Position numbers and translations under genes: made by a program. Positions 1 through 13,200 of a stretch of 64,000 nucleotides of DNA are shown one piece after another. Source of the DNA: Amyelois transitella (taxonomy: Eukaryota; Arthropoda; Insecta; Lepidoptera; Pyralidae); assembly GCF_032362555.1 (NCBI RefSeq), contig NC_083520.1:3162001-3226000 (forward strand). Direction: 5' to 3'. Every line of letters begins with the position of its first letter. The first letter of the stretch is position 1. The notes below the pieces were generated by a model that did no database searches, was not told the DNA's origin, and worked only from the letters and a program-made list of their open reading frames with translations.

Positions 1-2600
1 TAAACAACAGTGATATTGTGGTATAATTATGTTGTTAAGTTGTATCAATGCAATCCGAAATTTGCACATAACTTTATTTTTATCACCTTCATTTAACTCG
101 GTTAACTAACAGGAATTTAACAGAAGTCCATTGGATTCAATCGATTTCGTTTGCATGTATTTTGAGCCCAAGGCTTTGGTCTACTAATAAAACCTAAGAA
201 AATTATTGTTCTTGTCTTTGACGATGTCTATAGACACAGGTTTCAATGTAAAGCTATTATTACCCTGTGTCCAATCCTTTGCATCGTTTTTCTTTTGTTT
301 TTTAACCGTTTTAACATCTAAGTCTTATAAAGCTAAGCGCTAGTTTCTTTATTGATGTCAAAATCTTTTATAAAAAATGCATATCTAAGATTTTTGACAA
401 TATCACATCTGGCGTCCCTATCGCACAGTTCAATGTTACGGCAGCTACCAAAATTTTCAGAACAAACTTGATATACGACTTTTTAAATATTAACCTTTCG
501 GTCCCCGCATATGATCTAGTATCTTTTACAAAATGTGTCGGCTTGCATTCTCTATAATGTAAGTTTAAAATACATTGTTTCTCTTTTTTTTGATATTTTT
601 CGATAATTTTGATAAAACTAGACATTCATGTTAAATTGCAGCCCATATTCAAAATTTTATGATTCATCTCGAATCCTCACGTTAAACTCTTGACGTGAAA
701 GAGCAGTTTTAATTACACGAGTGACAGAGATAGAAACATTTGTCATTCTACATTGAAATTTGGTCAACAGCGATTACTGAAATCTTTTCTAATGAACTGT
801 TTTAAATATATCTCCCCTGTAAATTTTTAATCCAATTTATGGGTACGTATACTACTTCCGACTGAATTTTAAAAATAGAAGTTTTCAATCCGTCGCAAGT
901 TTTTTTTATTTTATTTGGCAAGCACTGGCTTTTGGCGTGAATGCAAATTATCTAGATAGGGAATTTTCCATATATCAAATATTTTTTACATATTTTTTTT
1001 TAAAATAAGAGGCTATTCGTGAAATCTCTACCTTACGGTTTATAGTATTTTAAATCGATTCAGAAATGCTTGCAAAACTTATGCCACAACGTCATTTAAA
1101 TTTTTATTTGTGCATATTGTTTTGTTTTTTTTTATACACTGTAATATCCTATTTACAGCAGCTTAACCCTTCCAAGAGACAATATTATATGTTAATATGT
1201 GAAATGTATAAACATATTCCGCCATTTTGTGTTATAAGTATGATGTGTATTTGAAGGTTGTGCTAACATTTTTATTTACGACTTGCATCGGAATTTATTT
1301 TAAACAATATTATTATAACACCGTTTAACACAAATAATATTTAAACTTAGTGTAAAAATTGGGATATATTTATTTTTACCAAACAAAGAGTTTTTATGAC
1401 ATAATGCAAATTTTTATGGCCTTTTTAGGCATTTATTATTCGAAACGAAAATTTTGAAAACACTTTAATAATCCGTTTGGCGCTTATAATTGCTTGAATA
1501 GCATTCCTTATGTTTACGTATGTTGTAATTTGCTTTATTATTGTATAAAAAATATTTAAGAACTACGGAGTACCACCAGAGAAGAGTATTGTTGAAATAT
1601 GTGAATGTTGTATAAAAAGAATTAGTGTAACGAATGTAAAAATGATGGAGAACTTGGCGGACTTAAAGGCTTTAGTACACCGTGGTTGTTGTACAAAATC
1701 AATACATTTACATTGCAACTTTTAAAGCAGTAATATGTTTTTCAAAATAATCCTAATGATGATACTGCGTTATAGAATTAAATAGGGCAGCTTTATTTGT
1801 ATTAAACAATTTTCTTTTAGTTTAACTGCAATAATTTAGAGACAGACTTTAATACTGTTGTTATAGGAAGGATTGTTGTAGGAAGACTTACGAATTTATT
1901 CTAAGATATCTAACTAATACAAACTTTGTGTGTATGCTTGGGGTGCATACTGCTACATACGTTGTTAATTATTATCAGCCACGTCTATTTAATATCTATC
2001 CTCTTATATTAATTACAAAGCCTGTTACACAAGAAATGGGTAGTCATACATACAATGTACTTTCCAATAGTCAGTCTTCTCACCATCTAAATATGTTGTT
2101 TACATATTTTGTAGATGTTACAGGTAGTTACTTGAAACTTTCCTAGCTTAAACGAGTTGTAACGGCAACCGACCCTGCATATCTATGTTTTAATGAACTA
2201 CCGCGTACTAAAGCCTCAATAAACGCCGGTTCGAACTGTAAAGTAAGTAATTAGACGCCGTGCCTCGCACTGCAAGCTAGATGTTGTTAAAACCATGCTG
2301 AATTGAGTGAAACACAATGTATTATATAAGATTGTTGTAAAAGTATTTATCTATTATTTAGTCGTATTTTAAGGATATCATATTCCCATGGAGCAGACGT
2401 TTCATCAGTGTAAATATTTTATTTGTCCTTTTGACCACATCCTCAAACTACTTTTAAATTTACCCTCTTATAAATTTTGGTCCAATTTTGTACTATTGTA
2501 TTCGCCCGTTCTCACTTATCGTTTCGTAAAATTTATACAGTACTGCTTAAATATTATTGTAGTAAATTATGTACAATAAATTTATTTCAAAATTAATGAT
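1..2600 (+). other. AT-rich non-coding stretch, possible 3'UTR of a gene to the left
   Basis: No convincing coding region is visible on either strand; the longest open frames are short and of random composition. AATAAA poly(A) signals lie at 2218-2223 and 2575-2580, and the second is followed by a T/G-rich stretch around 2599-2612 as expected downstream of a cleavage site. No SINE or other recognised repeat interrupts the region, unlike the fz4 introns. This would fit a long 3'UTR of a + strand gene whose coding exons lie before position 1, but it could equally be plain intergenic DNA. Confidence 0.25.
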
Positions 2601-3019
2601 TTCGTTTTTGTTCAGATGAGGTTAATGAGATCAACACTTAGGCTGCATTAACAACAAGACATAAAACAACGAATTGCCATTTAAATTTGGTACCGATGGT
2701 AACGTGTCTGAAGATCCTAAAAGCTAATCTATTTATTATGCTTTTGTTCTTCCGGGGATTATATGAATACCAATTGCTCGGTGAGAAAATTTAAATAAAA
2801 TAAACCTTCATTTTTTGAATTTTAAAGATTTCGTACCCAAAAGGTATCTATTATTAGTTTACATTATTCTTCATTCATTTTTAATACTCATTTTTTATGT
2901 AAGGAAATAAATGAAAATAATATTTGCGTGCCCGTCTCAAAATCCATCACACTAAAACTGCTGATATATGTAATCAAGAAGATACTATTATCAACTTTAT
3001 CTAAAAAATCGATATCGAA

Positions 3020-3377
3020 ATTATGGGACAATGGTAGCGGTGTCGTGTTTGTATTCTACCCTATTGATAAGAGTCGATAACGAGAATGTCGCCAGTGCAG
3101 TCATCCGTAACGAGGTTTACGCTCGCATCTCGCTCCAAACTCCTCACCAATTTCTTTCCCTTTCCCTCAGCCGCACTATCGCGCATACCTGCGGACCTTT
3201 TTTTATGTTAGTCCGCAGCCGCGAGGGGGGCTCCGGACCGCGGGCGCACGCTCCACACCGTCTTGAGACGCGCTTCGAGACGCATGAACGTATTCCGCGC
3301 AACCGGTGCGTCCGCGCGTAATAACTCACGACTACAATGAGATCTTTTATCTGACGCGCCGGATATCGTCTCTCAAA
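3020..3377 (+). promoter_or_regulatory. Probable fz4 promoter and 5'UTR
   Basis: GC and CpG content rises sharply here compared with the AT-rich DNA on both sides, just ahead of the frizzled-4 start codon at 3378. No clear TATA box is visible. An initiator-like GCAGTCATC lies near 3097. The transcription start cannot be fixed from sequence alone, and an upstream untranslated exon is possible. Confidence 0.4.
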
Positions 3378-4285
3378 ATGAAGTGCTTCGTTGTGATCCT
3401 CCTAACCGTGACCCTAGTGAGCAGTGCAGCCGCTGAGGCCTCAGTGCGGACATGTGAACCTATCAAAGTGGCAATGTGTAAGAACATTGGGTATAACCAA
3501 ACTGGAATGCCTAATTTGGCTCGTCATACCCTGCAGGCTGATGCTGATGTGACACTCCAAACCTTCAGTCCTCTCGTTCAGTATGGTTGTTCGCCCCAGT
3601 TGGGTTTATTCTTGTGCACGGTTTATGTACCGATGTGTACGGATAAAGTCGCGTTACCCATCGGACCTTGTAGAGGTTTGTGCGAGACGGTATATGCCAG
3701 ATGTTATCCCGTGCTACAAGGATTCGGTTTCCAGTGGCCTGCGGAGTTAGACTGTTCATTATTCCCGGCCGAAAACAACCACGAACACATGTGTATGGAA
3801 GGGCCGGGTGATCATGGACCTCCTGTAGGTTCAATACCAATAGATACAAGCGGAGGAGGTTCGGGAGCTTGTCAGAGACTCGTGAAGCCGAAGAGCTGGG
3901 TGTGGGTGCGAGGTTCGAGTCGGTGCGCGCAGTTTTGTGAGGCTGAAGTACTCTGGGAAGCCGGAGAAAGACGGGCGGCTGAAGTGTGGCTGGCCACGTG
4001 GGCTGCGCTAAGTTTCGCTTGCACCTTGGCTGCGGTTGGGGCCCAATTAGCTTGCGGAGATCGAGGAGGAGCCGGCGAGCGCGCCCTGGTGCTGGTGGCG
4101 CTGTGCCGGTGCGCAGCGGCTGCCGGATGGGGCGTCAGGGCCGCGGCTGGACGCTCGGCAGCCGGCTGCGCCAAGGACTCTGCCATCCCAACGAGGATGC
4201 TGCTGGCTCATGATGGATTAGCGAACCCGAATTGCGCCGTAGTTTTCCTTCTACTGTATTACTTCGGGCTCGCTGCGTCTGTCTG
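3378..4285 (+). CDS. fz4: fz4 coding exon 1: signal peptide, cysteine-rich domain, TM1 to start of TM3
   Basis: Encodes residues 1-302 plus two bases of Trp303. It carries the whole extracellular Wnt-binding domain, the linker cysteines before TM1 (GACQRL and SSRCAQFC), and TM1, TM2 and most of TM3. The donor is G|GTAAGT at 4286. The second half is markedly GC-rich with Ala-rich membrane segments, unlike the surrounding AT-rich DNA. Confidence 0.95.
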
Positions 4286-7200
4286 GTAAGTCATAGATTT
4301 AAGATACATGTTTACAAATAGCCACGGATTACAAGTGATATCGTATTGTATACGGACAGCGTAAACCACCAGCAAAAAATGGCACCGCAACAATTGGCAG
4401 GTCTGATCGCGTCGATATAAGGGGTTTCCATCTATTGTCCCGATCTGTACCTACCTGCTCCTTTTGTTGGAGATATTTCAGGTGGTTAACTTTGTCACCA
4501 ATCAATTATTATTGTCACTCGTCCTATAGCCTTTTCAAATGCTATTAGAAAAAAAAACGAAACTTTCAAAATTACCTGCCATTATGTGCACGTAGACAAT
4601 TAAGTAAGTTGAACTTCTTTTAATAGGCTCGGAACACAAAATCGAAAATAATTAGTATTGTCTCTAGTCAGGCTGAGAGTTAACACAATAGCTCGAAATT
4701 GAATAGAATAAAAAGCCACTATTGGAATTCCTGACGCAGCTACCGGGCATCATTGTTTGCTCGGCGATCAGTCATGGCTTCAAATGGCCTGGAACCAATG
4801 AAACTTGCTCCAAGTGTATTACTTGAAAGCCTTTCTTCTCAAGAACTTTAACTAACAATGTATTCCACGTGATAAATCATTTCCATTGCTCAATTGGTAT
4901 TCATCCATACGAATAGAAATTTTAACGTTTTAAATTAGGTTACCTACGTATTACATACGAAAAACATTTATTTTTGAAAGCCCATCAATTACTTCAAACA
5001 GAACAAAAAACTTAGTTAAAACCCGGAATGCTAGTAAAATTTAGTTAAGTATAAAACTTTATCAAAAACCCTCAATGAATGAAAAACGTGTTGTTTCTTT
5101 AATATTTCTGTTTCCATGACTAGAAAATAAATCAGTCATGTTCGGGGAACCGTTCGTAAAGATTAGAAGAAGGCTGGGCCATAAAGTAAAACGAATTGGG
5201 AAATAAAATAAACGAGGTCTAATAAATCACAGGCGGGCGACGCGACGACCGGTACGGTGCTAGTCAAAAGAAACTGTTTTAAGAACTTGGCTAACACTGG
5301 ATAAAGCGCGTCACAATATAAATGAACTTCCTAAACGCTATTTAGTTTGTCTGAATTAGTAATTGAAACATTTAGGACGATTTTTGTCTAACAGAATACG
5401 CTTTTATATACGGGACAAATTACACAGATTGAGTTAGCCTCGAAGTAAGTTCAAGACTTGTGTTACGAGATAATAACTCAACGATACTATAGTATTTTAT
5501 AATAAAAACTTATATAGATACACATCCAAAACCCAGGCCAATCAGAAAAAGTTCTTTTCTCATCATGCCCTAGCCAGGATTCGAACCCGGTACTACTACT
5601 ACCGCTGCGCCACAGAGGCCATGACGTCTCTCTTTCTCTTCTCTCGATGTTTCCACATTAGTTGAGATCATTGTCACAGGATCATGCGATCTTTCTCTAT
5701 CAATTCGGATCCGAAGTAGCCCTCTCTAATACGTTGAGGGATGTTGTACTTCTAGATGGGTTGTTGTTGAGCAGGCGCCCTTTTCATCATTGATTAAACC
5801 ATTGTTATCATGAAGAATCTCTTCACTTACAATTATTTAAAAAAGAGGACTTTGATCCACCCGAATATTGACTTAATACATAAAACATCGATCTACATAT
5901 ATACTTAGATACCTACCTTTGCAAAGATACCCGTTAAACACGGGATCATTATGGCTTCTAAGAACCAAGCACCCTCATCAATTTTCTGATACAAGTGACA
6001 GTTTTCATTGCATAGGAAATGAGTTACTGCCTACAAAAAATATTAATACGAGGCAGCTGTAAAACTTGACGTGGTAACAAAATACACTTTGTCGATGTTG
6101 TTCAGAAAAACTAGCCGTGTTCGTTAGCCATCGTCTCCGATATTTGTGCGACCACCAAAATTGAACTTTATTTTGAACTAAACAAGCCTTAAAATAATGG
6201 TAAAACCCGGGTTGTAAATCTGTAACCGATGTGGATGCACCATAAAAACTTGTAGTCTTGCATTTCTACATAAATATTGTCTTAACTACCCATACTGGTC
6301 GTTCGACTTGATCGGACCATCTGAGAAAATATAGCTTTAACAGCAAAAAAGCTTGCGAAACAAAATGGCTATTGGTGTTGCTCACTAAAGAGGTGTCTGT
6401 TAGTGTCTTTAGTAATACGCTCAATAACTTTGCTAGGCTGCATTTGCGTCGATATGATGGTAATAGAACATTATTTCATCATTATCGTCCGTTTTTTTGA
6501 GCTAAATAATCTTTTATTATAGTAATCATTGCGTTGAAAACTAATATTACAATATATCACCAAGTATTACATGAAAAATACGTAAAAACCGTAAAAATCG
6601 TTGTGCTAAAACCCAGAAATATCCTGCAATCCATAAAAAAATACCGGGATGTCGACAGATAAATTCATCAACATGCCGGCATCCAACAGGGAGTTATGTC
6701 TTCCGCCAGAAACACATTCATGCTATTCCAAATTCGCACTTACGAGCCGAATCTTTACAGAGGAGGCAATCAAATTAATAAATGACACCTTTTCGCACAG
6801 TTTTTTCATTCCTTAAGAAACTTTTACACGACAGCCCGAAAGAATAATGCTATATGTTACCTATGTGTTTTTTGTGAAAACTCTTGAATGATTTTACCAT
6901 GGAAATAGAAATATTGGAAAGGTTACATAAATTATGTCGTCGGCAAAATATTTTGATACAAACACACTAAAAGCATCTTACCAGGCGGGGTAGGCAGAGA
7001 CTAATCTTGCTCTCGCTTTTTCTAATTCATAACTTTCTTCATGCAAGCTTGTCGATTTATAAATATATTTTGTTGTTCTTTTTATTTTAGTTTATCGTTC
7101 TGATTCTAAATAACGCCACGTGAGAGACATCTGTCTGTAGACATGATGAATACCTTCTGAAATAAAAAGCAATTCTGAAAACGTAAACACATCAAGCACT

Positions 7201-10200
7201 TAACCTGCTTTCAGTGAGTTTTTACGATAATGGAAAAACTATAAAAAAATACACAGAACTGTCGAAAAACAACATGCTAATGCTCTTCTTTCGTATTGTG
7301 TAAATTCTTGATCCCTTACGAATTTCAGCAAGATTAAAATAAAAATAATTGTGTTAAAATATTAAAGGCGAATCATTTTTGGCATGTTTATACTTCTTTA
7401 TTTTTACCTGATTGTCGATTATATTATAGTCGTCGCTTTCCTGTTCTTTTATACATAAGATTTTTTTAGGAAATCAATTTAGTATGTACCTATACGAAGT
7501 CAAGTAGGTATTAATGAGTACACCCGCGAACATCCTGCAAAAATTTCAAAAAAATCCACTCTTAGTACGCTCGTAGACCACAAGTTAATCTTTACCCAAC
7601 GATTTGGGCTATTGATATATCAGGATAAGTCAGTGTTTCGTTTTAGTTTTTGATAGAATAATATTTTCAAAGAGAAATATATTTTTTAAGTTCGGCGACA
7701 CGTGCGAGCAATCATATCACGGTTGGTTTAAATCAAAACCCGGAATGACTGAACCTCGAGATATTATGAGGGTTATTAAACTTTTAATTGCTGCGAGAAA
7801 ACGAGCCTTCCTTCATATTATGTCAGCGAAGATGTCGAATAACACCCGATTATATCGCAGACCAACAAACATTTATTGCTTCTTTCAAATTACCTCTAAT
7901 ACTGGGATATTTCTTGTGAAATTTTCTAATGGCAGGAAATGCGTTATGCGTTTTATTACCACCCTATGAAAATAATTTATTGTATTGTTGAAAGACTTGC
8001 AAGTTTTTGAGTAGGTATGCCTTGACACAATAGAAATGCCATTAAATCTGCACAATAAAGATATGCAAAATTATAACTGTATGGTGTCATATCAATTCAT
8101 TAACTATTCTCCAGTCTGTAGTCTTATTAATTGTATTGTTCAAATTGTGATGACGAATGTACTTACCTATAATATTCAATTACATAGCAAATAATATTTT
8201 GTTACATCATAAAATCAGTGATACTAATATATGGTTTAAGTAGTTCAATCGTAAATCTAGGTTTATAGCTGGTTATAATTTCTCGGAAAGACACAATTTC
8301 GTTACAAAACTGCCTCGTTATGATAATTTCTCGTGGATTTATGCGATGCCGGCCTCTTTGATGGTCACCCAGCGACAGTTATTAGCATGATGGCATCTGT
8401 CTATCTGTTCGTGCATCCGATCCCGAAAATAAAAAAGCGATGTTGCTTCTTAGAGGATTTAATTACATTCTATATGTGTATGAAGCGTAAGTATGCAGGG
8501 ATCGTGGCAATTGGAAAGTTATACTCTGCTTAGTGCCTATCTCCGTGATTTTATTTATAGGTACTGTAAGTAAGTACATATTCATAAAGCCTTTATAATT
8601 CATTTTTTTAAAAGTTATTGACTGCAACTTTAACACGCTAAAATAAGAAAATGCTTTATTTATTTCCTACCTACATACGGTAAATATCTAGTAAATGCAT
8701 CGAATAATTCGCAGTTAAAATGATCAGCTTACAAAAAGACTCCTTAACATATTATTAAAGTCATGACTAAATGGGGTACAGTATGTACTATACAACCGTT
8801 GCGATTATTTCTCGTATCCGCCTCGAAGGACCATTGACATTCCCCATGTAACCTATTCTTAAAATATCTACTTGTGTTTACATTGGTCAAGTTCGAGCCA
8901 AGTGGTACGTTGGTCCTAAACAGACTAGCTTTAAAAAAAACAATGGTTTAGGTATTTCTATTTTTTAAACTATAATTTTATTTGACCTAATAATAAAAGG
9001 ATTTAAGTTAGACCCAAACATCAAAAGAGGTAGTCTTTTGATGTCTAGGTCTTGGATTTCGATGGACTAAAAGCAATTGTTTTTATAATGCAGATAGTAT
9101 CGTTGAATTCCTATAAATTATAATTTAATTTGAATTGGAACGCACGTTCATTAGCTCCAAAGTGAAGGCGTTTGGAGTTTGACAAACCGTCTAAACCCCA
9201 AACAGCTTTCGAAGCAGTGGGCGTAATTTGGCTCTGTACTAACGTCACAGAATGCAACTTACCGCAACTACTCGCCCATTGTGAACTAAGCGAATTACGG
9301 GGTAGTTTAGCCGAAGGTTTCAATACAATTGCGAAAAACAATAGTGGATGTCGCACACCAGTTACGGCCAATTACAAGTAGTTATCGCGTTTTATTGACA
9401 CATGAAAGGGGCCGGTTAATTGTTTACTACGTGCATGTAGCTCGAAGGCTTTGCACGGTGGCCATTCGAAAGGCTTTTGATGGACAACTATAGAGTAAAT
9501 TTACAAGTAATCGAGGAATTATTCTCATTCGAATGGTGACGTGTTGTTTAAATTTAACCCTACTTCTAGTTTTTGGTGTAGCCTAATATTTTGTGCGTTA
9601 AACCTAAAACAATCATGTTTTTTTTTTATTTAATAGGTACTTAATTCACACTGCAACTGAACACTCACTTCACCAGATCTAGTACCCAAACAATAAATAG
9701 CAAGTGAAGATGTCGCAGCCCAAAAGAATACCTACCTAATAATAAATACAAATCTTCAACTGAACAGTGAAAGTACGATTTCTCCACTTTTGCCTGGGAA
9801 CCCTACAGTTGCCTCAACTAGCCCAAGATTACCATAATAACAGATCGGCCACAGAACTAGTTAGCCAAGCGCATATTGTGGTCGCTGGGTAATGAGTAAT
9901 GTCAAATTGGTTTGTATTGAAGCGGAGAGGCCGCTGCACAGAGCAAGGGTCACCGAGTGGGGTCGTGCAGCGCTCTGTGGCAGTGCGTTTGGTTTGGACG
10001 CGGTTACATGTTCCGTTACGTTTTCAATAATGTCCGTCCATGTTCGTTATGGAATTTATTGGATTACAACTCCCGAAATTGCCTATTTCTAATCATCACA
10101 GCGTATTACTAGTTGCTTTTCTTTAAAGTTAAAACTCTTAACTTTGTCTTTAAAGTTCCGTGTCATTTGGAAACTTTTGAAAGAATACTTACCTTATTTA

Positions 10201-13200
10201 TGCACTGCCACTAGGCTGATAAAGTGGGTAAACTTGTTTAAATTGTGTGCAGAACAGTATATTCACATAATCAGGTGCCCTAAGGCACCCAATATAGTGG
10301 CTCATATATTAAGTTGCCTGCAAAATTAACTAAGTACTTAGAAAAACAAACCCAGGTTGTCTCATGCAACTCAGCATATAAGTAATTATAAGCAGGTTTA
10401 AACCAAACAAATTATTCCCTTGACAGGACAATTTCATGTCTTGACGTTTAACGAAATACCTGCGCATAAGCATCTAGTTGCCTTAGCGATGCCGCCAAGT
10501 CATGGAGGGTATAATCTGTGGCAGTTCATAATTTCTTGTTTATTTAAAATTTCCTTGCTGCCGATGTAATCTGAACACGAGCGCCCCGCCTTGCGACGGC
10601 CGCTATTCTCGTTATTAGGGTTGCTACAAATAATATCGATACCTAGCTAAACATGTTATTAGTATATTATTGTTATAGTATAAAAAAAAATCTATTCGAG
10701 GAAAATCATCAAATCAAAATCATTCGAAGAAAATAAGCAACGGTAAAAGCAAATTCATATTAAAAAAAAATTACAAACAAAAAAAAATATAGGTAGGTAA
10801 TGTAAAATCGAACAGCTACTTGTGTCATTTTATAAAAATATCTAAGCTATACACATCACATTTGCAGAATATAAAGTAATTAACTGTGAACCAAAACAAC
10901 ACCAACATAAACAACCTACTTATAAGCAGTGTTGTAATATTTATACAAGCTATTAACTTTAATAACCTCTCTCAAAAAAAGCTAACATATTATATTTTAC
11001 TTATTAAATCGAGAAATTATATTTTTTAACAGCAACCTTTCTACTTTTAAAAGTAATTTCAGAAAATCTTTTATAGATGTTTATAATAGGAACAATGGAC
11101 TCATAAACTTTCTCTCATCGATAACCCTTTTGGTACAACACTACAACCAGAGATTCGATCCTACTGCGCCCGCGCCGTAATTGGGATGCTAATCAGATGC
11201 TGAACTGTCTGCGTCCTTTTCTGTCTTGATACCGTGTGTTTGCCGTCTCGCTCACACTTCAGAAAGCCAGTGATGGAGGCGGTGGTGTCTTCAATCATGT
11301 GGCAATAAGCCGGGTTCCCTCGGGCTGGGCCGCCTGGCTTGTAATCACCATAGTTGGCTGGCAGAATATTTTTTATTTTTCAACGTACTCAGATTGGTTT
11401 GGTTGATATTATTTTTGAAATGATAGTTTATTGACTACTCGTATGTCGAGTTTCTGCGATTTCAGTCTGAGGGTTAAGAATAGAATTTGGAAAATAGCGA
11501 AACCGTACGATATTTTTTTTTAACTTTTTGCAAAGATTTTTAAAATATCTTCATTTGTGAACAATAAAATACGATGATCATAATAAAAATACATCAATTA
11601 GCATTATATTATTCATTTACTTATTTTTTTTATCATGATTATATATTTTAAATGAAATGACAAGATATGACAAAAAATTATGGTTCAAAACTGCCATAAA
11701 GACTAATCCCGATATACAATATGTGGTCAGGCGCAACGTAATGATTCTCGGACCTCGCATATAAGGCGCGTATTGTGAGTACAAAGGCACCGAGAGAAGA
11801 ACGCGTATCAGCGCAGAGATCGGCGCGGGCGCAGCCGCCGAGATCCTATCGAACAATCCTTATTATTGGACACGCTCGCCGGAGCCCCGACTCAAATAAA
11901 CTTGGCATAGAGATTATCTAGATTAAGGAAACAGAGACCAGTGAATCCTAGTATTTTAGCACTTTTAAATTTAGGTGATTTTAAAATAGTAATTAATTTT
12001 GAAATACTGAAGAGTTTTTTTAAAAAGCCGTCAAAATAAAAGATTAAATAAAAATCACAAGGATTTCATATTTTTAATTATAGAATTTTTGACCGAAATT
12101 TCAAATACAGATCTTTTTGTTATAGACACAAGAACCGCGGTTAAAGCTTACACTGCAAAATTTTGTTACCGATAAAAAGGTACAAAAGAAATGGATTAAC
12201 CATTGTTCAATTTATAAGACTGGCTTTACGGTATGAACAACTCACACACATACTGCACTATATTGAGTAAACTACTCGTATAGATTTCTCCAATTATTTC
12301 CACAAACAATCCCCATTATCCAGACATCCAGGTTTAAGCTGAAAACGCCCATAGCTCGTTAGCCGAGGCGATGCACGCGCGATACGGGGGCGAAGCCCTA
12401 GCACGGAGCGCGATTATATCAGCGCGGCCCCCGCTTCTCTGAAGGACAGTATCAAAATCTCTTGTCACTTTGCTTAACAATGCTTTAGCTTCAACAAATG
12501 ATTGAGGTTCTAGAGATAATACCAATTGGAATAATATTTTTGATGTTTGCAGAAATTGTAATAAGAGACTTTATGTAATGGTGATAGTCCTCACTTCAGC
12601 TCGTCGTCGCATAGTTGCAGAAGACTCCTTCCCTGGAGAGGAAGATCCAAGATTCATCTGTGACTATGGTCCGATCAATATGCAAAAAGAGTTAAAAAAA
12701 TAACTAAAGAGAAGAAGAAATCATTCATCGCTGTCCTTGCATTGAACACGACATTCTCTTTCTCTTCTACTCTACATCTCTTACGTGTGAAAGTAACAAC
12801 AAATCAGAACTAGCGGGATCACAGAATAAAGAGAGCGAGCGGGATAGATGAGACGGAACATGCAAGTGTGGAACAACCTAATTATTTCCACATAATACGT
12901 TCATATGTCTACCTATTTTTTAGAGGTCGTCCTCATGCCGTGTACAATTTGCCTGGGGTCTCTGAAGGTCCGTGGGTGGGCCACTATATCCGAATCCACC
13001 TCGTTTGTTGGTTTTCGATGATGGATAGCCGTGTAATTAAGGACGATTATCTCTGGCTGCCCGCTGCTCGAGAATTTCAAAATTGATGTTAATTTCTACG
13101 TTGTTATTATAATAAGGCACTTATTTATCGATTGCTAGTACTCAGTTTTTCGATCATGTCACCGGTTGTCGAAGGTACAAATAAAGAGTGGATCGAGTCC

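Noticed and set aside
3565-4213. Several frames on both strands over fz4 exon 1
   Set aside because: Shadows of the GC-rich frizzled exon; they do not match any family.
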